In this document: positions 7,758-13,492 of the stretch, piece after piece | How the letters are laid out: the number at the start of each line of letters is the position of its first letter | How positions within the stretch are numbered: the first letter of the stretch is position 1 | Source: JAABUE01 sp037440925 | Lineage (GTDB): Bacteria > Chloroflexota > Anaerolineae > Anaerolineales > Villigracilaceae | Assembly (NCBI GenBank): GCA_037440925.1 | Contig: JBBITF010000070.1 | Coordinates: forward strand, 1-14,831 | Length of the DNA stretch: 14,831 nucleotides | Direction of reading: 5' to 3' | Program-made: the position numbers and the translations under genes | The notes under the pieces: model-generated | What the model saw: only the letters and a program-made list of their open reading frames with translations | Databases searched by the model: none | Told to the model about the DNA's origin: nothing

Positions 7758-8364
7758 ACGTTAAAGCCATATCCTTCCCGTCATTTTGAATGACTTCAAG
7801 AATATCCGAGTCGACCACACGCAAAGCCGCTTGTAAACGCGCATCGCCCGCAGGGAAGCGCTCAATGATCTCCGGGCGCAACATGCCAAGCAACTCGGTC
7901 AAGATGCCATATTCCGGCCCAATCAGGGCCTCGATGCGTTCTCTTAACCGACGCGCCAATGCCGGACTGCTGCCGCCGCTCGAAATGGCGATGCTCATTT
8001 CACCGCGCTGTATCACCGCCGGCAAGATGAAACTGCTGTGCTGCGGGTCGTCCACCACATTGACCAAACAGCCGCGTTCGTTGGCCTCGTTCCACACTGC
8101 ATGATTAACGTTTGAGTCGTCGGTAGCGGCAATCGCCAAAAATGCGCCTTCCAAATCCCCATATTGATAAGACCGCTTAACGAAGGTAATCGCACCCGCA
8201 TCTGCCAGAGATTGTATAGAAGGCCCACAATTTGGGCTGATTACCTTGACTCTGGCATCTGCTGTAAGCAGGCCCTCTATCTTCCGAGCCGCCACGCTGC
8301 CTCCCCCAATAACCACTGTTTGCCGAGCGTGCAGTCCAATCAAGCATATTGTATAAGTTTTCAC
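7732..8364 (-). CDS. sirC: Precorrin-2 dehydrogenase (CysG N-terminal/Met8p family), possible sirohydrochlorin ferrochelatase
   Basis: The enzyme oxidises precorrin-2 to sirohydrochlorin with NAD; some family members also insert iron to form siroheme. The 210-residue protein matches the stand-alone form. It has the nucleotide-binding VVIGGGSVAARKIEGLL (17-33), NVVDDPQHSSFILPA (102-116) with the aspartate region used in catalysis, and AISSGGSSPALARRLRERIE (126-145), which corresponds to the active-site helix of CysG. Whether it also chelates iron cannot be read from sequence; no separate ferrochelatase is in the window. The start is GTG at 8364, the first codon of the conserved N terminus. A TTGACA promoter lies so close upstream that the mRNA may be leaderless. 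It heads the long minus-strand run. Confidence 0.92.
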   Translation of the reverse strand: MKTYTICLIGLHARQTVVIGGGSVAARKIEGLLTADARVKVISPNCGPSIQSLADAGAITFVKRSYQYGDLEGAFLAIAATDDSNVNHAVWNEANERGCLVNVVDDPQHSSFILPAVIQRGEMSIAISSGGSSPALARRLRERIEALIGPEYGILTELLGMLRPEIIERFPAGDARLQAALRVVDSDILEVIQNDGKDMALTYARELLYR

Positions 8365-8370
8365 AAACTC

Positions 8371-8406
8371 TTTTTATCACACTGAATTTCGACTGTCAAA
8401 TGACAG
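8371..8406 (-). promoter_or_regulatory. Candidate sirC-operon promoter with overlapping palindromic operator
   Basis: On the minus strand TTGACA (8399-8394) is a perfect -35 box. Seventeen bases later TAAAAA (8376-8371) is a four-of-six -10 box, and the GTG of the first gene begins six bases after it. The palindrome CTGTCA-AA-TGACAG (8393-8406) overlaps the -35 box and could be a repressor or activator site. TCACTGA-like half sites lie nearby at about 8380 and 8410. The binding protein is unknown. Confidence 0.5.
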
Positions 8407-8445
8407 AAGTCACTGATTGGCAACTGCAATTCTTACCTTTATAGT

Positions 8446-9057
8446 CTAGTTATTTTCGCTGCTCAACAGTTCCCGTAACTCCGCCAGGGCCTGTTGCGGA
8501 GTGCGGAAAGGAATGCCGTGCATGCCCACCGCTTGACAAGCCTCGATGTTGACAGGCATATCGTCCACAAAGACCGCCTCGCTCGGACTCACCCCGGCTT
8601 GCTCCAACGCAATTTGATAGATGCGCGCTTCGGGCTTCATCACCCCTACCTCCGCAGAGATGACGAGGTGGTCGAAAGCGTCGTCGAATTTCTGTTTGAC
8701 GATATATTCCCGCAGGTCTGGCCAGGCATTGGAGATAATGCCGGTGTAAATACGCGGGCGCAGCGCACGGATGAAATCCAGCAGGTCGCGGTCTACAATG
8801 TCCCCGGCAAAGAATTCCTCGCGCATCCTTGGCGCCTCGCTCGCCAGGCGTCCCAGCCGTTTGGCGACAGATTCCCAATGCTGTTCAGCGCTGATCTGCC
8901 CCAACGAAGCCTGCTGGCTGCTCGAACTGGCAAAGACCAGTTTTTCTAGTTCTTCGTATTCCATGCCGAGCCGCTCCGCCAGGCGCTGACGTGGCGTTTG
9001 ATATTCAGTGCGCACGATGACCCCGCCCAGGTCGAAGAACGCCGCGCGGATGGTCAT
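8446..9057 (-). CDS. HAD-superfamily (subfamily IA) hydrolase
   Basis: The 203-residue protein has all four HAD motifs: nucleophile D9 in FFDLGGVIV (7-15), S109 in IISNAW (107-112), K141 in VGVMKPEARIYQIAL (137-151), and the acidic pair D165/D166 in VFVDDMPVNIEACQAVG (162-178). Residues about 16-95 form the alpha-helical cap. The DLGG form of motif I resembles YihX-like sugar-phosphate phosphatases rather than the DxD form, so it is probably a small-molecule phosphatase of unknown substrate. An in-frame extension to 9258 exists, but it is arginine-rich shadow sequence of the neighbouring gene. The ATG at 9057 overlaps that gene's stop as ATGA, indicating coupled translation. Confidence 0.9.
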   Translation of the reverse strand: MTIRAAFFDLGGVIVRTEYQTPRQRLAERLGMEYEELEKLVFASSSSQQASLGQISAEQHWESVAKRLGRLASEAPRMREEFFAGDIVDRDLLDFIRALRPRIYTGIISNAWPDLREYIVKQKFDDAFDHLVISAEVGVMKPEARIYQIALEQAGVSPSEAVFVDDMPVNIEACQAVGMHGIPFRTPQQALAELRELLSSENN

Positions 9058-9377
9058 TTCGTTTTTCCCTTTGCGGCGGGCTTTGTCCCTGTTGCGATCT
9101 TCGTCTGCTTTGAAGCGGCAGGCCGGGCCTCTTCCTCGACCGTGGCCGTCTCTTTCTCTATACTGGAAGCCTCTGCCGCCAAAATCTTGATCGCCTCCTG
9201 CCAATTGGGATTGGCGCGTTCTAACCTGGCGCGTTCCACGCGGTTGGCGCGGCGGCACTTAGGGCAATGAAAATCATAGTACGACAGAGACTCGGTTTGC
9301 ATGGTCTGTAAACCAATCAGCATGGCGTCACGACTGATTCCAAACAGAGTCTGGCAATACATACAACGCAAATTCAT
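9054..9377 (-). CDS. Small zinc-ribbon protein with charged C-terminal tail
   Basis: The 107-residue protein carries two cysteine pairs, C5-x2-C8 (LRCMYC) and C38-x2-C41 (FHCPKC), about 30 residues apart, which is the pattern of a zinc ribbon. Residues 42-70 are basic and helical (CRRANRVERARLERAN), and residues 75-107 are a low-complexity Glu- then Lys/Ala/Thr-rich tail. It could bind nucleic acid or a partner protein, but no specific family is recognised. The frame is open to 9434. The ATG at 9377 is chosen because AAGGAG lies six bases before it and the first cysteine pair follows directly. The stop overlaps the start of the HAD hydrolase by four bases, so the two are expressed together. 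Confidence 0.75.
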   Translation of the reverse strand: MNLRCMYCQTLFGISRDAMLIGLQTMQTESLSYYDFHCPKCRRANRVERARLERANPNWQEAIKILAAEASSIEKETATVEEEARPAASKQTKIATGTKPAAKGKTK

Positions 9378-9383
9378 GATGTT

Positions 9384-9389
9384 CTCCTT
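9384..9389 (-). promoter_or_regulatory. Ribosome-binding site fixing the zinc-ribbon start
   Basis: AAGGAG reads on the minus strand (9389-9384), six bases before the ATG at 9377. It favours this start over the in-frame upstream codon at 9434. Confidence 0.75.
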
Positions 9390-9637
9390 GTCCTGTACGC
9401 AGACAACATGGGAGAGAGACAGGTCTCCATTCAACTGACAGATGGAAAACGTGTCCTACGTCTTCGTATCTCAAAAGTTTTTTTGAATCACTTTGCCAAC
9501 GATTGTACACCGATTTCTCCTCCAATGGAGACCTTAAACTTGCGCGAGGCAAAGCAACCCTGCCGGGCAGCAGCGCAGAGGCTTGTTGTAGCCGCCGTCG
9601 GTACAAAATTCCGTTACCCGTTCCACGCTAACGCGGT

Positions 9638-10174
9638 TTAAGGTTTCTGGCTCTTCGGCCACACTGCCGCGGCCAAAGCATAAAGCAATCCTAGCAACAG
9701 CAGCCCGAATTTGACCTGTGCGCAGACGGCGGCCAGTTCTGGCAGGGGACTTACCCGCGCGCCCAGCAGGATTTTCCAGAGGGCAAAGTTTTCTACCGCG
9801 TCGAACAGCGCCGCAGCCAAGGCCCCCCAACCTGCCAGCGCGCCCAGGGTTTTGAGCCATCCCCCGTGCCGTCCGGCTGCCAGCAGCGTTCCAAGCGAGA
9901 GGGTCAGCGCGTAGCAAGGCATGAAGAGATAGTCCAGGCCGAGGCCGAAGGCGGCAAACAGACGGGCGGTCTCGTCCCACGAGGCGATAATCTCCATCGT
10001 GGTTCTGACATTCCCCGCCAGTTGGAAGGTGACGATCCCGCCGGGGGCGGCCGCGGTGATCAGGGGCGCGTTCAAGACCTGAAAAACGGCGAACAAGATC
10101 AGGGTCAGGGCGAGAAGCGGAAAGAACGCTCTTTTGCGGGCGTCGTGCAGAATAAAGGTCAGGGGATGGGGCAT
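9638..10174 (-). CDS. Four-helix membrane protein of unknown function
   Basis: The 178-residue protein has likely membrane helices at about 16-36, 76-100, 106-127 and 150-172. Between the first two lies a polar loop with NAPLITAAAPGGIVTFQLAGN (residues 35-55) followed by SWDETARLFAAFGLGLDYLF (65-84). That arrangement, an (F/I)xLAG motif and then an SW motif before the second helix, is reminiscent of a family of uncharacterised bacterial membrane proteins, but no function is known to me. A TTG at 10192 is an alternative start. The ATG at 10174 is chosen for the AAGGAG six bases upstream. The gene stands alone: 260 bases separate it from the next minus-strand gene, and a TATACT box lies upstream. 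Confidence 0.8.
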   Translation of the reverse strand: MPHPLTFILHDARKRAFFPLLALTLILFAVFQVLNAPLITAAAPGGIVTFQLAGNVRTTMEIIASWDETARLFAAFGLGLDYLFMPCYALTLSLGTLLAAGRHGGWLKTLGALAGWGALAAALFDAVENFALWKILLGARVSPLPELAAVCAQVKFGLLLLGLLYALAAAVWPKSQKP

Positions 10175-10180
10175 TAGCGG

Positions 10181-10186
10181 CTCCTT
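10181..10186 (-). promoter_or_regulatory. Ribosome-binding site fixing the membrane-protein start
   Basis: AAGGAG reads on the minus strand (10186-10181), six bases before the ATG at 10174. It argues against the TTG at 10192, which lies upstream of it. Confidence 0.75.
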
Positions 10187-10212
10187 ATCCAAAACGAATT
10201 ACGGATTGCAAA

Positions 10213-10218
10213 AGTATA
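10213..10218 (-). promoter_or_regulatory. Candidate -10 box of the four-helix membrane protein gene
   Basis: TATACT (minus strand, 10218-10213) matches the -10 consensus at five of six positions and would give a leader of about 30 bases including the ribosome-binding site. The -35 region 17 bases upstream (ACCCAA) is poor, so support is modest. Confidence 0.3.
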
Positions 10219-10337
10219 CAACATCAGAATAGGTTTTGGGTCGTGTTGTGGTAACTATTCAGGCGTCTGCCAGGGCTAGCAGTTCGTTGGAGAGCAGAAA
10301 AAATGACTGCCTTGCTGACCTGGACTGCCTGCGCTGC

Positions 10338-10411
10338 TGGCCTGGATTGCCAAATCCAGGCCAAACTGGACAAAATTACGTTGTAAACCGTTGGATTTGG
10401 CAATCCAACGG
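10338..10411. repeat. Pair of perfect hairpins with inverted-copy cores
   Basis: The first hairpin has 11-base arms 10338-10348 and 10353-10363 around the loop GCCA. The second has 10-base arms 10388-10397 and 10402-10411 around the loop TGGC. The cores TGGATTGCCAAATCCA and TGGATTTGGCAATCCA are exact reverse complements of each other, while outer stem bases differ but stay paired. This lies in the 484-base gene-free stretch 10175-10658. No gene was found there; the long upstream frames running into the antitoxin and toxin genes are spurious. Confidence 0.75.
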
Positions 10412-10416
10412 AGCAA

Positions 10417-10471
10417 TAATGACTCCACTGAAAAAGGGTGTTTCTAACGCAAGGATGCAAAGGCGCCAAGA
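10417..10471 (+). repeat. Degenerate dispersed repeat, copy A
   Basis: The stretch starting ATAATGACTCCACTGAAAAA continues with an AACGCAAGGATGCAAAGG-type segment. It aligns by eye with 11373-11428 on the other side of the antitoxin/toxin pair, in the same orientation. The AACGCAAAGG style is common in intergenic repeats of environmental bacteria. Confidence 0.5.
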
Positions 10472-10570
10472 TTTCTTAAGGTCTATTTCTTTTTTATGCA
10501 TTATCCAAATCCAAAAAACGAAGATTTTGGATCGAAAAATTGCATTTTCCTTGCGTCTTGGCGCCTTCGC
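10457..10570. repeat. Inverted repeat around an AT-rich centre
   Basis: GCAAAGGCGCCAAGA (10457-10471) is inverted at 10556-10570 with one mismatch in 15 bases. Inside, ATCCAAA (10503-10509) pairs with TTTGGAT (10526-10532). The centre is AT-rich with no recognisable gene. Confidence 0.6.
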
Positions 10571-10622
10571 GTTGAGATTTTCTGTTTTTGCAGTGAAAGG
10601 CAGTTTGAGCGGCTTGCTTTCC

Positions 10623-10651
10623 TTGACATTCAAAAATCCCTTGAATATAAT
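10623..10651 (+). promoter_or_regulatory. Perfect consensus sigma-70 promoter of the antitoxin/toxin pair
   Basis: TTGACA (10623-10628) and TATAAT (10646-10651) both match the consensus at six of six positions, with the optimal 17-base spacer. The antitoxin ATG at 10659 begins seven bases after the -10 box, at about the expected transcription start, so the message would have essentially no leader. Confidence 0.85.
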
Positions 10652-10658
10652 CTTTTCT

Positions 10659-10898
10659 ATGATTACAACCGTTACCAGGAAAAACATGGTTACCATTCCT
10701 GCCAAAATCGGGCAGCGTTACAAGATCAAACCGGGATATCGCCTGGAATGGCAGCCGCACGGCGACGATTTTCTCCTCGTGCGCGTCATCCCAGACCGGG
10801 GCGAACTGGCGCGACGATTGCTGGGCAGCGGGCGGCGCTTTGCGCTGCAGCGAGAGGCCGTGACCGAACTGGTCGCCGAGCGCGCCGAAGAAGGGTGA
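10659..10898 (+). CDS. vapB: AbrB/SpoVT-type antitoxin (VapB-like)
   Basis: The 79-residue protein has the swapped-hairpin AbrB fold at its N terminus: ITTVTRKNMVTIPAKIGQRY (2-21), then KIKPGYRLEW (22-31). The helical C-terminal part (about 46-79) is likely to wrap the toxin. Such antitoxins bind DNA to repress their own operon and neutralise the partner ribonuclease. The frame is open far upstream, but the AbrB core starts exactly at the ATG at 10659, just after a perfect promoter. A second ATG at 10686 has an AGGA before it but would delete the first beta strand. Having no ribosome-binding site at the chosen start fits a leaderless mRNA. The PIN toxin follows directly. Confidence 0.85.
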   Translation: MITTVTRKNMVTIPAKIGQRYKIKPGYRLEWQPHGDDFLLVRVIPDRGELARRLLGSGRRFALQREAVTELVAERAEEG

Positions 10899-10903
10899 TT
10901 GGC

Positions 10904-11314
10904 GTGCGCTACCTCCTGGATACCTCCGCTCTCCTGGCCCACTATCGCCAGGAGGCTGGCTGGGAGGCCGTCCACGCCCTGTTCGAGGACGAAGCGGCGG
11001 AACTGTTCCTGGCAAGCGTTACCCTGACTGAATTCGGCCGGCGGCTCTATGACCTCGGCGCATCGGAAAAGGAGGTCGAAGAGACGCTCAGGGCCTATCG
11101 CCAGTTGTTCGGCCAAGTTACGGCCGTCGGCTCGGCGATGGCGCAAATAGCGCTCGAACTCATCCGCCAGACCCCGGGCCGCCTGCCGTTGGTTGACGCG
11201 CTGATTGCCGCAGCCGCCTGCTCCACGGAGGCCGTGCTGGTTCACCGCGATGAACGCTTGCGCGCCCTGCCTGCTGGGCGCGTACGAACGCTCGACCTGT
11301 TTGGAGATGCATGA
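10904..11314 (+). CDS. vapC: PIN-domain ribonuclease toxin (VapC-like)
   Basis: The 136-residue protein has the PIN nuclease layout: D6 in YLLDTSALL (3-11), E43 in VTLTEFG (39-45), D98 in LPLVDALIAAAA (94-105) and D116 in LVHRDERLRAL (112-122). These are the conserved acidic residues that hold the divalent metal. Family toxins cleave RNA, often tRNA or rRNA, and are held inactive by the antitoxin encoded just upstream. The start is uncertain. GTG at 10904 gives the standard N terminus with an AAGGG eight bases before it. GTG at 10895 would overlap the antitoxin stop as GTGA but leaves no room for a ribosome-binding site. All acidic residues are intact, so the toxin is probably functional. Confidence 0.88.
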   Translation: MRYLLDTSALLAHYRQEAGWEAVHALFEDEAAELFLASVTLTEFGRRLYDLGASEKEVEETLRAYRQLFGQVTAVGSAMAQIALELIRQTPGRLPLVDALIAAAACSTEAVLVHRDERLRALPAGRVRTLDLFGDA

Positions 11315-11328
11315 GAAAAAAATCGAGG

Positions 11329-11347
11329 ATAACTTATTTTGAGTTAT
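11329..11347. terminator. Weak AT-rich hairpin after the toxin gene
   Basis: ATAACT (11329-11334) pairs perfectly with AGTTAT (11342-11347) across a 7-base loop, 14 bases after the toxin stop. It has no T run and a weak stem, so a terminator role is only a guess. Confidence 0.25.
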
Positions 11348-11372
11348 ACTTTCCCCATGCCAGATCCAAAGG

Positions 11373-11428
11373 ATAATTGAGTCCACTGAAAAAAGACTTT
11401 TAACCACAAAGGACACGAAGTACAAGGA
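11373..11428 (+). repeat. Degenerate dispersed repeat, copy B
   Basis: This begins ATAATTGAGTCCACTGAAAA and continues with AACCACAAAGGACACGAAG. It resembles copy A at 10417-10471 in sequence and orientation. With the elements listed at 11454-11598 it accounts for most of the 316-base gap 11315-11630, where no gene was found. Confidence 0.5.
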
Positions 11429-11453
11429 ATTCCGAAAGGCACAATTCAGAATC

Positions 11454-11525
11454 TTGAAGTTTGGCGTATGATCACTTCAAAAATCGTAACTGCCTACCCT
11501 GCGGCGCAAATTTGCCTTTTGAAGT
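11454..11525. repeat. Nested inverted repeats upstream of the M29 aminopeptidase
   Basis: TTGAAGT (11454-11460) is inverted at 11474-11480. The 9-base ACTTCAAAA (11474-11482) is inverted perfectly at 11517-11525. Between the latter arms lies the perfect 10-base palindrome GCAAATTTGC (11506-11515). An operator role is possible but unproven. Confidence 0.4.
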
Positions 11526-11548
11526 AGAGTAACCATCCGCGAACAGAG

Positions 11549-11598
11549 CCACGAATGCTCGAATGGAACGCTATTCGTGAAATTCGTGGGCATTCGTG
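11549..11598. repeat. ATTCGTG direct repeats with inverted partners
   Basis: ATTCGTG occurs at 11573, 11582 and 11592, nearly evenly spaced. CACGAATGC (11550-11558) is inverted perfectly at 11590-11598, and CCACGAAT (11549-11556) at 11582-11589. This style is widespread among environmental bacterial intergenic repeats. It ends about 33 bases before the aminopeptidase start. Confidence 0.5.
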
Positions 11599-11630
11599 AA
11601 CGGTGGACGATTTGCCATCAGAGAATCTCC

Positions 11631-12890
11631 ATGCCTTTTCCAACCCAAAAATCTCTGCAAACCTACGCCGAACTGGCCGTGCGCGTCGGACTGAACCTGC
11701 GCCCAGGCCAGCGGCTGCTCATCAACAATCCTTCCACGCGCGGCGTGTTGCTGCATGTCGCCCCGCTGGTGCGCGAGATTGCCAAAGCCGCCTACCAGGC
11801 CGGCGCGCGCTACGTGGACGTCATCTGGGGCGACGAAGCCCTGCTCAAGACGCGCATCCAGCACGCCCCGCGCGATTCGTTCGGCGAATTTTCCAAATGG
11901 CAGGTCAAGGCCCTAGACGAGTTGCTGGAAAACGACGGCGCGCACCTGACCATCCGCTCCAACGATCCCGACCTGATGAGCGGAGAAGACCCCGACATCG
12001 TGGGGCAGGTGCAAAAGACCTACCTTGAGCATTACGCGGACTTCCTCAAAGTCATCGGTGAGAACCGCATCAACTGGCTGGTCATCGCCGCTTCTGGGCC
12101 GGCTTGGGCGGCCCGCGTCTTCCCGGACCTCGAACCGGCTGAGGCGGAAAAGAGACTCTGGGAGGCCCTTTTTGCCATTACCCGCGCCGACCAGCCCGAC
12201 CCCATAGCCGCCTGGGAGGAACACGTCCGCGCGCTGCGCGCCCGCAGCCATTACCTGAATGCGCGTCAGTACACTGCTTTCCATTACAAAGCCCCCGGCA
12301 CAGACCTGACCGTCGGCCTGCCGCAAGGACATTTCTGGAACTGCGCGGGCAGCAAGGCGCAGAACGGAATCGAATACATTGCCAACCTGCCTACCGAGGA
12401 AGTCTTCACCCTGCCGCACAAGGATCACATCCACGGCCACGTCAGCGCCTCGATGCCGCTCTCTTATGGCGGCGCGCTGATAGAAGATTTCTCCCTGACC
12501 TTCGAGAACGGCCATGTGATCCAGGTCAGCGCCAAAAAAGGTCAGGCTACCCTCCAGAAATTGATCGAGAGCGACGCGGGCGCCTCCAGCCTGGGCGAAG
12601 TGGCGCTGGTGCCGCACAGTTCCCCCATCTCGCAGCGCGGACATCTCTTCTATGACCCGCTGATAGACGAAAACGCCTCCTGCCACCTGGCGCTGGGACG
12701 GGCCTACAAATTCACCCTGCAGGGCGGGGAGAAATTATCCGATGAAGAGTTTGCGGCGCGCGGCGGCAATTCCAGCATCGTGCATGTGGACTTCATGGTC
12801 GGCTCTGCCAGCATGGACATTGACGGCCTGACCGCCGACGGTCGCAGCGAAGCGGTCATGCGCGGCGGCGAGTGGGCTTTCGACGTTTGA
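11631..12890 (+). CDS. M29-family (thermophilic-type) metallo-aminopeptidase
   Basis: These cytoplasmic enzymes remove N-terminal residues from peptides using two metal ions (usually Zn or Co) and act as dimers. The 419-residue length is typical. Landmarks are GLPQGHFWNCAG (229-240), NLPTEEVFTLP (252-262), GHVSASMPLSYGGALIEDFSLTFENG (269-294), GEVALVP (322-328), PLIDENASCHLALGRAY (343-359) and SSIVHVDFMVGS (381-392). Likely metal ligands are E256 or E257, E323, H352, H385 and D387, with a tyrosine (Y359) in the active site. All appear intact. The frame is open to 11577, but those codons read through repeat DNA, and the family starts at the ATG at 11631. The ribosome-binding site is weak. A membrane protein gene follows after 12 bases. 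Confidence 0.95.
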   Translation: MPFPTQKSLQTYAELAVRVGLNLRPGQRLLINNPSTRGVLLHVAPLVREIAKAAYQAGARYVDVIWGDEALLKTRIQHAPRDSFGEFSKWQVKALDELLENDGAHLTIRSNDPDLMSGEDPDIVGQVQKTYLEHYADFLKVIGENRINWLVIAASGPAWAARVFPDLEPAEAEKRLWEALFAITRADQPDPIAAWEEHVRALRARSHYLNARQYTAFHYKAPGTDLTVGLPQGHFWNCAGSKAQNGIEYIANLPTEEVFTLPHKDHIHGHVSASMPLSYGGALIEDFSLTFENGHVIQVSAKKGQATLQKLIESDAGASSLGEVALVPHSSPISQRGHLFYDPLIDENASCHLALGRAYKFTLQGGEKLSDEEFAARGGNSSIVHVDFMVGSASMDIDGLTADGRSEAVMRGGEWAFDV

Positions 12891-12902
12891 CAGGAGGAAA
12901 GC

Positions 12903-13484
12903 ATGGCCTCGAAAGTGAAACTCGATTCGGATGAAATCCTGCGGGCGGAGTTCGATTACATTGCCCAAACGGCTTTTCAGGCCAATGAAGACCGCGCCCG
13001 CGTGACTTCGTTCTACTTCGTCTCGGTTGGCTCGCTGGTGGCGGCCATCCTGGGAACGCAGTTTGCAGCCGATTCCCTGCGAGGGGTTTCGCTGGCTTTC
13101 AGCCTCTTGTTCCTGGTGTTGACCGTCCTGGGCGGCCTGACCATTGCCCAACTGGCGCGCCTGCGCGCCGCCTGGCACGAGTCGGCTGAGGCCATGAATC
13201 AACTCAAAGACTTTTACATCGCACATCATCCCGAAATCGAGCCGGCTTTCAAATGGCGGACGAAATCTGTCCCGCCGACCGACAAGGCTTACAGCATTGC
13301 CAACCTGATGGCCGTGGAAGTCAGCCTGCTGGGCGCGTTGACCGCCGCCGCCGCTGTGTATTTTCTGCTCAACAGTTTGGGCGGGGTGGCCTGGTGGGGC
13401 TGGCTGCTGACGGCTGTTTTTTGCGCGGTTGGCTACCTGGCGCATTGGCTGTGGTACAAACATCTGCTTGTTGACTGGCAATAG
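12903..13484 (+). CDS. Four-helix membrane protein of unknown function
   Basis: The 193-residue protein has a polar N-terminal helix (ILRAEFDYIAQTAFQANEDR, 12-31), a first pair of membrane helices (about 36-53 and 61-84), a charged segment of about 50 residues (86-135), and a second pair (about 136-157 and 163-185). The family is not recognised by name. The N-terminal helix followed by a membrane hairpin loosely recalls SLATT-type effector proteins, but the second pair of helices does not fit well, so no function is proposed. The start is well supported: AGGAGG at 12892-12897 lies five bases before the ATG. It sits 12 bases after the aminopeptidase and eight before the flavoprotein gene, so the three are probably cotranscribed. 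Confidence 0.85.
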   Translation: MASKVKLDSDEILRAEFDYIAQTAFQANEDRARVTSFYFVSVGSLVAAILGTQFAADSLRGVSLAFSLLFLVLTVLGGLTIAQLARLRAAWHESAEAMNQLKDFYIAHHPEIEPAFKWRTKSVPPTDKAYSIANLMAVEVSLLGALTAAAAVYFLLNSLGGVAWWGWLLTAVFCAVGYLAHWLWYKHLLVDWQ

Positions 13485-13492
13485 AGGTCCCC

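Noticed and set aside
9058..9258. Arginine-rich N-terminal extension of the HAD hydrolase
   Set aside because: It is the out-of-frame shadow of the zinc-ribbon gene, and the conserved motif I lies right after the ATG at 9057.
10236..10658. Long upstream extension of the antitoxin frame
   Set aside because: It runs through hairpins, repeats and the promoter; the AbrB core begins at 10659.
10496..10903. Long upstream extension of the toxin frame
   Set aside because: It overlaps the antitoxin gene in another frame and the PIN fold begins at the GTG near 10904.
11345..11379. TATACT box followed by a seven-codon ATG frame after the toxin
   Set aside because: There is no -35 box, and such a short frame is expected by chance.
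10718..11425. 235-residue minus-strand frame opposite the toxin
   Set aside because: It is antisense to the AbrB/PIN pair, with no recognisable motifs.
11913..12686. 257-residue minus-strand frame inside the aminopeptidase gene
   Set aside because: This is a shadow of a high-GC coding region; the plus strand carries clear M29 motifs.
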